Part shown: positions 1 to 7,671 of the stretch, in pieces
How the letters are laid out: each line of letters begins with the position of its first letter
Numbering within the stretch: position 1 is the first letter of the stretch
Source of the DNA: Stephanodiscus triporus
Taxonomy: Eukaryota > Bacillariophyta > Thalassiosirophyceae > Thalassiosirales > Thalassiosiraceae
DNA length: 15,852 nt
NCBI GenBank assembly: GCA_036939755.1
Contig: JALLAZ010000418.1
Location: forward strand, 1 to 15,852
Reading direction: 5' to 3'
Made by a program: the position numbers and the translations under genes
The notes under the pieces: model-generated
Seen by the model: the letters and a program-made list of their open reading frames with translations, nothing else
Told to the model about the DNA's origin: nothing
Database searches by the model: none

Positions 1-1343
1 GTGAATGGGATGAGGACCATGTTTTTGTTGTAGAGTTCTCCAATTACATTGTCGCCATGGATGAAAGGGGAGGTGGTGGTGTGTGGCTTGTGCATTCGCC
101 CAAGTTTACTACGTTCATGACGCTGAAGGTTGTTGTCTGCATTGGCAGTGATGGTGTTGAGGATATCTTCAGTGGTGATGTTCTTGGGTGGAGATGGTGA
201 GCCAGTGATGTTTATGTCAGCCCCGATGGTGGTGTAAGGGCAGACATGTGATGAGGTTGGGTCTGGTGAAAAAGAGATGTCAAAAGGGCGTGCTGTTGGA
301 TCAGAGCGAAGGTGGAACTGTGGTTCAATGGAGAGGGGAGTGTTGGGATATATGTAGCCAGCTTGCGCCAAGGCTGGTGATAGAGCATTGGCAAAATCTT
401 GGGCGATGACGTTGTGGGCACGTTTTTTGTTGCCTCGTTCACAGCTGAAGGCGTGGTCCCCAAAGATGTCATGGATGTGGTGGCCGCATATGCATGGTGT
501 GTTTGTGGGGTAGATAGGGAGTCTGAGTTTGCGGCGGATGCATAGGAGAAAGGACAAAGGTGTGAGGCGATTCTTGATGGGGCATCGTGACATTGCAATT
601 AGGGGGTATGATGTGGCGGGAGAGAGGAGGCTTGGGAGGAGATGGAAATGCTCTGGGTCATGTTCAAAGACGTGGTTGTAGAGTTCGGCGTGCACAATGG
701 TGGTGCTGTGTTTCTTGAGGCGGCTGCGGGCACTGTGGGGGGAGAGAGTGGTGAGGAAGTATTGTGCAAGGTCTGTTCTGGGGGTGGTCGGTGGGCATGC
801 GGTGGCAGCAATTTGTGGTAGGATGTGGTGGTAGCGTTGGAGGATGAGGGAGTGGGGGTTGGTGTGTATTGAATATAGGGCAGAGATAGTGTTGTGGAGG
901 TGGACATTTTGGAGATGTTTGTTGAGGTTGATTCCGGTGGTTGCGTGTCTTGTGGAGGTAGTGAAATTAAGCATAAAGTCCGGTATAGCGCGTGATCGTG
1001 GATCGATGATTCCAAGTCCGCCGGCATTGAGGGACAGTTGGGAGATAAGTAGGGCATGGTGTGGTAGGATAGCGGTACCTATGAGGTCGGAAATAAATTT
1101 TGCAATGATGTGGTTGGTTGCAGAAGTTAGGGGGCCATTCCAGTCGGTCCAGGTGGGTGGAGGGTTCTCGGTGTCATAATGGTAAAGGACATCGCTTCCC
1201 AGGAGGTGGGGTAATTTTTGGATGAGGCATTGGGAGAATAGGCGGAGTTTGGTGTGTGGGTCGGTAATCGTCGAAGACATGAGCGCAATGGAGTCTTGGA
1301 CGTTGGTGAGTTGTGTGTCAAAGTATCTTGAGCAAATTCGTAC
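1..1343 (-). mobile_element. Non-LTR retrotransposon fragment: end of reverse transcriptase, CCHC motif and endonuclease-like tail
   Basis: One minus-strand frame is open from 1343 to the left edge without a stop, but it has no convincing start. In reading order it shows LRLFSQCLIQKLPHLL (about 1250-1200), then LNAGGLGIIDP (about 1030-1000), which resembles the thumb region after the catalytic part of a reverse transcriptase. Next comes a zinc-knuckle-like CICG-x6-FGDHAFSC (about 490-435), and then RPFDISF followed about 17 residues on by GADINIT (about 280-200). A CCHC motif followed by spaced acidic residues is the layout of retroelements with a restriction-like endonuclease (R2/CRE-like). 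That class assignment is an inference. The catalytic reverse transcriptase motifs are absent, so the copy is 5'-truncated. A TAG at 1344-1346 closes the frame upstream, and a second frame (EFAQDTL, about 1335-1315) suggests a frameshift there. The 3' end lies outside the window. It does not look like a working gene. Confidence 0.8.
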
Positions 1344-1442
1344 CTACATACGAGGCCAGAGACGGTGTCTGTCGGTGTCATTGCCAAGCATTCCAATAAC
1401 ATCACTTTCATAACATAAATAAGAACTCGGCATTCAGGCAAT

Positions 1443-2729
1443 ATGCCCAGCGCCGCGCAGCTAGAAGAGTTCGGCCTCGAGGTCGAGCACGAGCACCACG
1501 CGCTGATCCTCCCGTCCGGCGGCGCCGTCGTCGTCCCCTCCCGCCACGACCACGACGACGTCCTCGACGACGACCACGACCGCCGCGCTACCTTCGATCC
1601 CAATCCCCCCCCCCTCCCGATCCCGTCGAGGGAGCAGCGATCCCTCCTCCGATCGTCGAACGTCGCGCCGTCCCACCCGCTGCGATTCGTCCGATGTCTC
1701 CGATCGGCGGGCGGCGCGGCGGCGCCCCTGCGCCGCGCGTCCCTCGCGTTGCTCTCGCTCCTGGCGGTCGCGGCGCTCGTGCACCTCGCGCTCGAGGGGG
1801 GAGAGACGAACGACGTCGAGTCGAACCTACCGGAGGTCGTCGAGGCGGCCAAGTCGACAACGACGTCGTCGTCGTCGTCCCATTGCGAGGACGACGACGC
1901 AGGGATCGACGCGGCGCTAGGCCGAAGGACGCCGAGGGGATGCTCGGCGTACCTCGGACGACGTCCGAGGCGGGGGGCGTGCGACGACCCGCCGAAGGAG
2001 GGGGATGACGAGCCGGAGGGGGGGGGGGGGGATGGGACGACGACGACGGCGATACGCGTATCGCTGAGGCGGTACTGCCGCAAGAGCTGCGGGCTGTGCG
2101 GGACGAAGGAGGCCGAGGACGACGGCGTCGACGTCGACGCCGTCGTCGCAAGTGGGACGGAGGAGGAGGAGGAGGAGGAGCGACATGGACCGGCCGAGGA
2201 AGGGACGATGAAGGAGGAGGTGGGAGAGGCCGTCGTCGATGCGATACATCGGGAGGGAGGGATCGAGATGATCGAGGAGGACGCCACGAGCGGAATCGTC
2301 GAGGTGATAGCAGACGAGGGCGGGAAGGTGACAACGGATCACACATCGAACGGAGCGAGCGATCGAACGGTAGATGATGCGGTTTCTCCCCCCTCCGGCG
2401 ATGGCGACGTCGTAATAGCGGGGAAGGACGAGGACGTATCGGACGATGCGGAAACCGGGCACGGCGGCGATGGCTCGGAGAAGACTGCGAACGTTTCGTC
2501 GACCGTTGGTAAGGGGGAAAAACCCAGCGACGTCACGTCGACCGAAGGGGGGGCGGGATCTGCCGCGCTGACGATGCCGGATGGAGGATCGGAACGCGGC
2601 GGCGACGGGAAGATGGCGGCGAGGTCATCATCGCCCGAGAAGGCGAATCCGTCGCCGCGGAACGATGATCCGCCGGCCGAGGAGGGGGGGGGAGGTTCAT
2701 CCCCCCGAGAGAATCCGCCCGAAATGTAG
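1443..2729 (+). CDS. Single-pass membrane protein with ShKT-type six-cysteine domain and long acidic low-complexity tail
   Basis: The product is 428 residues, intronless, starting at the first ATG of the frame. Residues 1-98 are His/Asp/Pro-rich and lack a signal peptide. Residues 99-117 form one hydrophobic helix (LALLSLLAVAALVHLAL), suggesting a type II membrane protein with its C-terminus lumenal or outside. Six cysteines at 148, 167, 180, 212, 216 and 219, ending in YCRKSCGLCG, match the ShKT pattern, but the loop between Cys180 and Cys212 is expanded by an acidic, glycine- and threonine-rich insert. Residues 220-428 are Glu/Asp/Gly/Ser-rich and probably disordered. ShKT domains occur in many eukaryotic secreted and membrane proteins, including prolyl 4-hydroxylases and peptidases, but no enzyme domain is visible here, so the function is unknown. 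GC content is far above the flanks, and long antisense open frames over the gene are by-products of this. The ATG lies only about 100 bases from the retroelement fragment. Confidence 0.7.
   Translation: MPSAAQLEEFGLEVEHEHHALILPSGGAVVVPSRHDHDDVLDDDHDRRATFDPNPPPLPIPSREQRSLLRSSNVAPSHPLRFVRCLRSAGGAAAPLRRASLALLSLLAVAALVHLALEGGETNDVESNLPEVVEAAKSTTTSSSSSHCEDDDAGIDAALGRRTPRGCSAYLGRRPRRGACDDPPKEGDDEPEGGGGDGTTTTAIRVSLRRYCRKSCGLCGTKEAEDDGVDVDAVVASGTEEEEEEERHGPAEEGTMKEEVGEAVVDAIHREGGIEMIEEDATSGIVEVIADEGGKVTTDHTSNGASDRTVDDAVSPPSGDGDVVIAGKDEDVSDDAETGHGGDGSEKTANVSSTVGKGEKPSDVTSTEGGAGSAALTMPDGGSERGGDGKMAARSSSPEKANPSPRNDDPPAEEGGGGSSPRENPPEM
2018..2031 (+). repeat. Run of 14 G inside the ShKT gene
   Basis: An uninterrupted G14 tract encodes the Gly stretch in the expanded loop of the ShKT domain. 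Cysteines on both sides of it belong to the same pattern in the same frame, which supports the run length as written. Such a tract is prone to slippage and sequencing error. Confidence 0.9.
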
Positions 2730-2739
2730 GCGGACGATA

Positions 2740-3025
2740 TAATCAAAATGGAAGGAGACAATCGGCGATGCATTGGTTGACAAAAAAAAATGTTATACAG
2801 TTACCGAAATCAGCGGAATATGAAAGCGGGAATATCGTAGAGGGCGCGGCATAATCCGAAGTAAAGATGGATTTGGACTCAGAAGATGCATTGGTTGACA
2901 AAAATGTCGAAGTGCGTAATCAGCCGATGATGAAAGTGAGAGTAAGTGCCACAGAGGTCCGTCAGAATCCTAAGTTAAGAAGGATTAGGGCTCGAAGACA
3001 AATAAGGAAAATGTACTTTAGGTAG
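2740..3025. repeat. Diverged tandem duplication, period about 118 bases
   Basis: GATGCATTGGTTGACAAAAA occurs at 2767 and again at 2885. The similarity continues downstream: CGAAATCAGCGGAATATGAAAG in the first copy lines up with CGTAATCAGCCGATGATGAAAG in the second, and ATAATCCGAAGTAAAGATGG with AGAATCCTAAGTTAAGAAGG. The stretch just before copy 1 (from about 2740) resembles the end of each unit, so a third, partial unit may be present. Copy 2 contains a 52-codon plus-strand frame, ATG 2867 to TAG 3023-3025, very rich in Arg and Lys. Copy 1 has a stop in the matching frame. I do not recognise the unit. It could be decayed coding sequence, part of a mobile element, or simply noncoding DNA. Confidence 0.7.
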
Positions 3026-3383
3026 ATGATAGAGTAGCAAATTAAGGTTATGCACGATACCGGCGCTAAACCGCCGAGCTCGGCACAACGTGGGGGTCAT
3101 TGGCTTTTACGATGTACGTATTATTCTTGGTCCAGACATCGTGTTCAATACCTTCCACCGCTTCATATTATTTATTGTTCTAAATTATTATGTACCCCCA
3201 TTAAACTATTATGGAATGAATGATGGGCGATCAAGGAATTAATTGTTCATGCCAATTAAACGATTGTTCCACATCTTAGTGCTTGTTGTTGCTTATAGAT
3301 TCAGACAAAGAAGCACCAGAAAGAAACACCACATGAATTATTTAGACTTTGCCTCGCATTTCGCGCAGATTGCAACAGCGAAC
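3026..3383. other. Intergenic stretch with no gene seen; contains the 3' flank of LSM2
   Basis: AT-rich sequence between the tandem repeat and the end of LSM2. I see a 12-base perfect palindrome GCCGAGCTCGGC (3073-3084) next to CGGCG/CGCCG arms, and otherwise nothing coding or structured. The right part should include the LSM2 3' untranslated region and poly(A) signal. Confidence 0.5.
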
Positions 3384-3782
3384 TTATTTCTTAGCTTCCG
3401 AAACGGTCCCCCCCACGGCTGGCGAGTTCTCCTTCCTCGTCGCGTCCTGCAACAATTCCGTGTTAACGTCACCCGGATTGATTTGCACGTACCGCACCAC
3501 GCTCCCCCGGATGAAACAATTCTTGAGAACGGTCAGTTGGGGATATCTCTCCTGGTTTACCACCTGGACGGTAGTCAGTTTGATGTTGAGATACTGGTCG
3601 ACGCTGTGCAATGTTCCCGTTAGGACGACGTCATTTTTCAGCTCGACAGCGATCTCCTTTCCCACTAGCGTCTTGAAGAACGAATAGAATAGCTGAATAA
3701 ATCATAATAATGATGAGCGAGTGAGAAATAACACATGTTATGAGCATACGATCTTGGGATGCCATTTTTGTCGACGCACCAT
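3384..3782 (-). CDS. LSM2: U6 snRNA-associated Sm-like protein LSm2, two exons
   Basis: LSm2 is a subunit of the LSm2-8 ring, which binds the U6 snRNA 3' end in the nucleus, and of the LSm1-7 ring in cytoplasmic mRNA decay. Exon 2 (3692-3384) reads LFYSFFKTLVGKE, ELKNDVVLTGTLHSVDQYLN (Sm1) and NCFIRGSVVRYVQ (Sm2), nearly diagnostic for LSm2. The frame has no ATG of its own. The minus strand shows ATG at 3782-3780, directly followed by a donor (GTGCGT), and an acceptor (TTTATTCAG) just before CTATTC. Removing bases 3779-3693 (87 bases, phase 0) gives M-LFYSFF, exactly where LSm2 starts in other eukaryotes. The spliced product is 103 residues; family members are usually about 95, the excess being a short Ala/Gly/Ser/Glu tail. 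A start at the GTG of LVGKE would drop the first helix and is unlikely. The gene is head-to-head with the FANCE candidate. Confidence 0.93.
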
Positions 3783-4186
3783 GATGTGTGTGTCGGCGAT
3801 TAGGAGTATGAAACTCCTGTGGGAGAATTCGGAGATACTCTTATCTCTAAAAGTCACTGGATTATGTATTTTTGGGCGCAACAATAGGGTGGACCAGCAA
3901 GAGTCGTCGTGGTGTCGGCAAACGGCAAGGCGTGAGGGGGGATAGGGAAGAGAGGGCAGGGGGTCGGGTGTTATCGATATCACGTGTTGTTATCGTGTTG
4001 CGAAGAGGAGACTCCTACCTGAAAGGGGGCGACGGACAGGCTGAAGCGAGGGATAGAGAATGTCAAGGATAGGCGACGGAGTGAAGGCAGGAGGTCCGCG
4101 CTGAGGATGGCAGTCACTTCGTGACGACGGCAATGGTAATAAAAAAGGTGCGCTATTCAAGCTTCAAACTCTGAAACTTGTATCAT
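3783..4186. promoter_or_regulatory. Shared region between the divergent LSM2 and FANCE-like genes
   Basis: These 404 bases separate two start codons pointing away from each other, so they should hold both promoters and 5' untranslated regions. Visible elements are a CACGTG box (3981-3986) overlapping an imperfect palindrome centred on ATCGAT (3968-3983), and a perfect inverted repeat GTCAC-N3-GTGAC (4113-4125) about 60 bases before the FANCE-like ATG. No TATA box is evident. Regulatory roles are inference. Confidence 0.4.
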
Positions 4187-6454
4187 ATGCGTGCCAACTG
4201 GGAAACTGCAGCGAAGCGCTCGTTGGAGCGACGAGATTGTCTGACGCTTCTCCTCGCTGCTCCGGCAAGAATGTTGTGCGAGAACGACGACATAACGGCC
4301 GATTCGAAACACAATCATACGATGAAACGACTCGCCGCTCATCTTAATGATGGGAGCGTGGATCTCTTTCCCGCCTACGAGCTCGAGGCGATTTTTCATG
4401 CGTTGGCAAATGAGTGCAATCGCGCAAGAGATCCTCCGCGCATTGGGTTCATAGACCAACCACCTCTCAAAAGAGCGAGAGGGAGACCAACCAATAACAA
4501 TTTGCATTCTATTTTGAGGTTTGTGGAAAGGGTTATTCGTCAACGATACGTGAAAAGGTCCAAATGCCGTAACGCCGAGGACGATGATTTTCTGGATGAC
4601 GAGTTGAAACGATACTTTGGCGCCAGAGATTTATCATTTCGGATTGAGGAAGACATACTTTCTTTGGCATTTGAAATTGCCATGGATGCTGTTGTCCAAA
4701 GAGTTGCAGATGTTGTTCCAAATACTTCGACATCAACGGATGATGGCATCACATCGGACAAAGATCAGAATTTGCCACCAGTTCAAAGCATCATTGGCAA
4801 TAATTTGCATAGCGACGGTATTATCAAAACGGCATTACAAATCATCGATTCTGCCGTCCTCATTAGTAGACGTCTGAGGGCTAAGCTTGACAAGCTACAG
4901 CAAGCGCAAAGAGAAAGGCAGAATTTATCCAATGCCAATATAACCGATAAAAGAAAGAAATATGAGCATCTGTTGAAACCAACGAAACAGCGGCATTGCA
5001 CTGGACAACAACATGCAAAAGATCCCGCTACTACATGCGTCGGCGTGATATCCATCATGGAAGAAAATTATCCTCAGCAGTGGGACTGGTTTTGTCGGTT
5101 GAGAACAACTATCGAGGAACAGACATTGGCATCACAGCCAGCAGCAACATCTGCTTCTTGTGTCGATATGAATTTCGTAATCGTTCGGCGGAGAATAGAG
5201 ACGTTGGATGATATTTCCTTGTCATCTGCTGACAGCGATGATGAAATGCATGAAGACTCGGGCATGTCTATTACCATAAAGCGAGAACTTTATCCATGTG
5301 ACTTATTGAAGCCTGATACAAAAGAGGACCCGTCGAACCCCATACCCAAACCGGAATCTGAACTTGCGCATGCCGCTAGTAACGAGCCAACACCAAACAT
5401 GGTCGAGCCTGTCTCGCCACTTGAACAGCTTGACCTTGAAACCTATCAGTTGCGACTCGTTTTACTCGATATGCCTCCCAGCGAATCTTCATCCGCGGAA
5501 GTTGGACGGCATACTGTCGGTGAAATAGTCGCCTTGCTCGGGCGGTATGGGGAACTGGACGGTGCCGCCGGTATCACTCGCTGCGGAGATATACTCGGGG
5601 GCGGCATTACTATCGACGCCGGTCCTGTAGAAATCGACGACATGGATCCTCGGCGCACTGCGATCATTAATCGGTTTCCGTTGAATGACGCCACGGTCTC
5701 TTCTCTGGCAACGGCGTTTCTCACCGATGCCACGGGCGCCCTCCGTGCAAATGCATTCCTTCGCTCTTTCGTACTTCCGTTGATGATCGAAATGAACCCG
5801 ATAGCCAGAGCAATCGCCGCGGGGACGGCCGTATGCGACGAGAATGTCGCGAGCGACCAAGGCAAACCGGCATCTCGATCGCTGACGTCGCTCCTGGCAA
5901 CATTGTCGCGCGAACGTCCGATGGAGTGCGTGGTCTCCGTGTTGATTCCTTCCCTGACGATGACGAAGTGCATCCCATCGATCGCGTCGTCGGAGTCGAT
6001 GTCCTCGTTCGAACCCACTCGATTCCAATGCGAACTCGTTTCGAGCGTGCTGCGCGGGAAGGACGCGTTGTCCGTTCCTGCGATCGCCCTCCTCGTGGGG
6101 GGGGTGATGCCGACGAAAGAGGAGATCGGCACGGATGCATCGTCGCCTCTCCCGGGCATGAAATGGACGGAAAGCACGATGCCCGTGCTGACTGCCTGCT
6201 TGAACCATCGACCGAGTCTGCCCGATGACGTCGTGGCCGCGCTCGCGGACGGCATATCCCGCCGACTTTCGCCGAACGCGCCCGCGTCGATGACGAGGAG
6301 CATCAAATTCTCGACTCTGTTCCACACGTTCGTCGCGAGGTACGGCTCGCAGGTGAAATCCGCGCGCATGGTCGAGCCGTTGTTGGATTCGGCCGCGAGG
6401 CTAAGGACTTTCATGAGCAAGTCGATCTGTCTCGCCCTGAAGAAACTTTCGTGA
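4187..6454 (+). CDS. FANCE: Candidate Fanconi anaemia group E (FANCE) homologue, intronless
   Basis: The product is 755 residues from the first ATG; the open frame extends three codons upstream, to a TTG. Known FANCE joins the FA core complex and bridges FANCC to FANCD2 during interstrand-crosslink repair in the nucleus. The case rests on the C-terminal region, about residues 430-755. It is built of helical-repeat-like stretches and ends WTESTMPVLTACLNHRPSLP, then IKFSTLFHTFVARYGSQVK, then LRTFMSKSICLALKKLS, matching in order and spacing my recollection of the end of animal and plant FANCE. Residues 95-101 (KRARGRP) could be a nuclear localisation signal with an AT-hook core. The middle, about 330-420, is acidic and Ser-rich, probably disordered, with an IKRE site (near 363) fitting the SUMO consensus. 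The N-terminal half is unrecognised. The second half is visibly more GC-rich. It is tail-to-tail with the PsbP-like gene, 144 bases apart. The call could be wrong if the helical similarity is only general. Confidence 0.6.
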   Translation: MRANWETAAKRSLERRDCLTLLLAAPARMLCENDDITADSKHNHTMKRLAAHLNDGSVDLFPAYELEAIFHALANECNRARDPPRIGFIDQPPLKRARGRPTNNNLHSILRFVERVIRQRYVKRSKCRNAEDDDFLDDELKRYFGARDLSFRIEEDILSLAFEIAMDAVVQRVADVVPNTSTSTDDGITSDKDQNLPPVQSIIGNNLHSDGIIKTALQIIDSAVLISRRLRAKLDKLQQAQRERQNLSNANITDKRKKYEHLLKPTKQRHCTGQQHAKDPATTCVGVISIMEENYPQQWDWFCRLRTTIEEQTLASQPAATSASCVDMNFVIVRRRIETLDDISLSSADSDDEMHEDSGMSITIKRELYPCDLLKPDTKEDPSNPIPKPESELAHAASNEPTPNMVEPVSPLEQLDLETYQLRLVLLDMPPSESSSAEVGRHTVGEIVALLGRYGELDGAAGITRCGDILGGGITIDAGPVEIDDMDPRRTAIINRFPLNDATVSSLATAFLTDATGALRANAFLRSFVLPLMIEMNPIARAIAAGTAVCDENVASDQGKPASRSLTSLLATLSRERPMECVVSVLIPSLTMTKCIPSIASSESMSSFEPTRFQCELVSSVLRGKDALSVPAIALLVGGVMPTKEEIGTDASSPLPGMKWTESTMPVLTACLNHRPSLPDDVVAALADGISRRLSPNAPASMTRSIKFSTLFHTFVARYGSQVKSARMVEPLLDSAARLRTFMSKSICLALKKLS

Positions 6455-6598
6455 TGCACCGTCGTTATCGGCGCTGTCGTCGGGGCCCATTCGTGGCAAT
6501 TTGACAACATAAGAGCCATTAGTTAGTTTAAGCACGCGTTGTGCATTACACCCTCGCCATTCATTACATTAGAGGGAACCTATCGAACCATCCCCCCT

Positions 6599-7417
6599 TC
6601 ACAATGGCCTGAAGCTCCTGACGCATTCCAACACCTCCGCCTCCCGCGCCTTATCATACTCGTCCTCCTTGCTCTGCACCGTAAGCACGTAGAGGAACCC
6701 GTCCCTGACGTATATCCTCGTAACGAATCGCTTCTTCCCCCTCTTCCCGTCGGAAACGTACTCGACGTCGTAACCGCCGCCTTCACCCCCCCCCTCCGCC
6801 GAGATGTCCTCCCTCGGATCCTTCGCCAGCGTCACCTCGAAGACGCCGTCCCTGTTCACCTCCGCGGTCACGACCCTCGCCGCGACCTCCTCCGGCGTGC
6901 CGAACTCGCGTATGCTCGATATACGTACGGGATCGACGGTGATCCCGAGCGTGTAACCCCCCCGACCGTCGGGGGGGGAGAAATTGATCTCGTCGAGGTG
7001 GGTCCTCAGGGGCCTGTTCGACGGCGCGAAGCCGGGAGGGGGGACGACGGCGTACCCGAATCGGAATTTGTCGTTCGGGGACGACGTCCGCACGTAGGGC
7101 CCCGACGACGACGCCGCTGGGGCGTCGGCCGCCGATGCATATGCGGTCGGTCGGAGCGGAGAGACGAGGAGGGGGAGGGTCGACGACGACCACGACGATG
7201 CGGCGACGGCGACGGCGGACAATCGCCGGATCGCCCTCCTCCGCCCGCTCGCGACGATCGTCGTCCCCGATCGGCCCTCGTCGACGTCGTCGATGTCGGC
7301 GGCGGAGAGCCTCGTGGCCGGGCGGACGACGGGAGATGCGGGGGCGAATGCGGCGATGACGGAGGCGCTTGCTATCAATAAGACGCAGGCAATGATTATT
7401 CGCTTGGCTGTCGTCAT
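6599..7417 (-). CDS. PsbP-domain thylakoid-lumen protein with two-part plastid leader
   Basis: The product is 272 residues, intronless, first ATG. Residues 1-22 are an ER-type signal peptide followed by AAFAP, the ASAFAP-like motif with Phe after the cleavage site that sends proteins into diatom plastids. Residues 59-96 hold RRRAIRR, a moderately hydrophobic stretch and AYASA, which looks like a twin-arginine lumen signal ending in an AxA cleavage site. The mature part (about 100-272) has PsbP-family features: FRFGYAVVPPPGF, INFSPPDGRGGYTLGITVDP, an EFGTPEEVAARVV segment, and a C-terminal strand pair around RIYVRDGFLYVLTVQSKEDE ending CVRSFRPL. PsbP and PsbP-like proteins serve oxygen evolution or assembly of photosystem II or NDH. 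Which paralogue this is cannot be told by eye, and it is more likely a PsbP-domain protein than a canonical PsbP. It is divergent from the PsbQ-like gene. Confidence 0.85.
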   Translation of the reverse strand: MTTAKRIIIACVLLIASASVIAAFAPASPVVRPATRLSAADIDDVDEGRSGTTIVASGRRRAIRRLSAVAVAASSWSSSTLPLLVSPLRPTAYASAADAPAASSSGPYVRTSSPNDKFRFGYAVVPPPGFAPSNRPLRTHLDEINFSPPDGRGGYTLGITVDPVRISSIREFGTPEEVAARVVTAEVNRDGVFEVTLAKDPREDISAEGGGEGGGYDVEYVSDGKRGKKRFVTRIYVRDGFLYVLTVQSKEDEYDKAREAEVLECVRSFRPL

Positions 7418-7671
7418 GGCTTCATTCTGTGTGTAGATTTTCTCGTTGAGAGTTGAACACCGCTGTAGATAGTCGCTCGTGGGGCCGTTTGGTGTATGTG
7501 TACTCTTATATCTTCTCTCTTATCTACACCAATACCTCTAGTGTCGCAATCTATATTGTGACGTCAGTGATGGCACAGCTCATGCGGACAACAACAAATC
7601 TCTCTCCACCGTCGCGTCGCGTCACGCCGAGGACTCGTCCTCCTACACTCTACTTACACCACGGCGGCTTC
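7418..7671. promoter_or_regulatory. Bidirectional promoter between two photosystem lumen-protein genes
   Basis: Only 254 bases lie between the start codons of the PsbP-like and PsbQ-like genes. The perfect palindrome TGACGTCA sits at 7559-7566. This is the bZIP/CRE core; in diatoms TGACGT elements are known CO2/cAMP-responsive sites, and aureochrome-type bZIP factors bind similar cores. An AT-rich patch (CTTATATCTTC, about 7504) could serve transcription to the right. An ATG at 7570 is in frame with the PsbQ-like gene but would put about 34 residues before its signal peptide, so it was not chosen as the start. Confidence 0.5.

Noticed and set aside
1127..2287. Long minus-strand open frame of 386 codons, and other antisense frames over the ShKT gene
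   Set aside because: They mirror the GC-rich codon pattern of the plus-strand gene, are low-complexity Ser/Pro/Arg, and show no domain. The plus strand has the transmembrane helix and the six-cysteine pattern.
5446..6519. Minus-strand open frame of 357 codons opposite the FANCE-like gene
   Set aside because: It lies where the plus-strand gene is GC-rich and has its recognisable C-terminal domain. The antisense product has no recognisable feature.
6539..7381. Plus-strand open frame opposite the PsbP-like gene
   Set aside because: It is Arg-rich shadow sequence without domains. The minus strand has leader, twin-arginine signal and PsbP domain.
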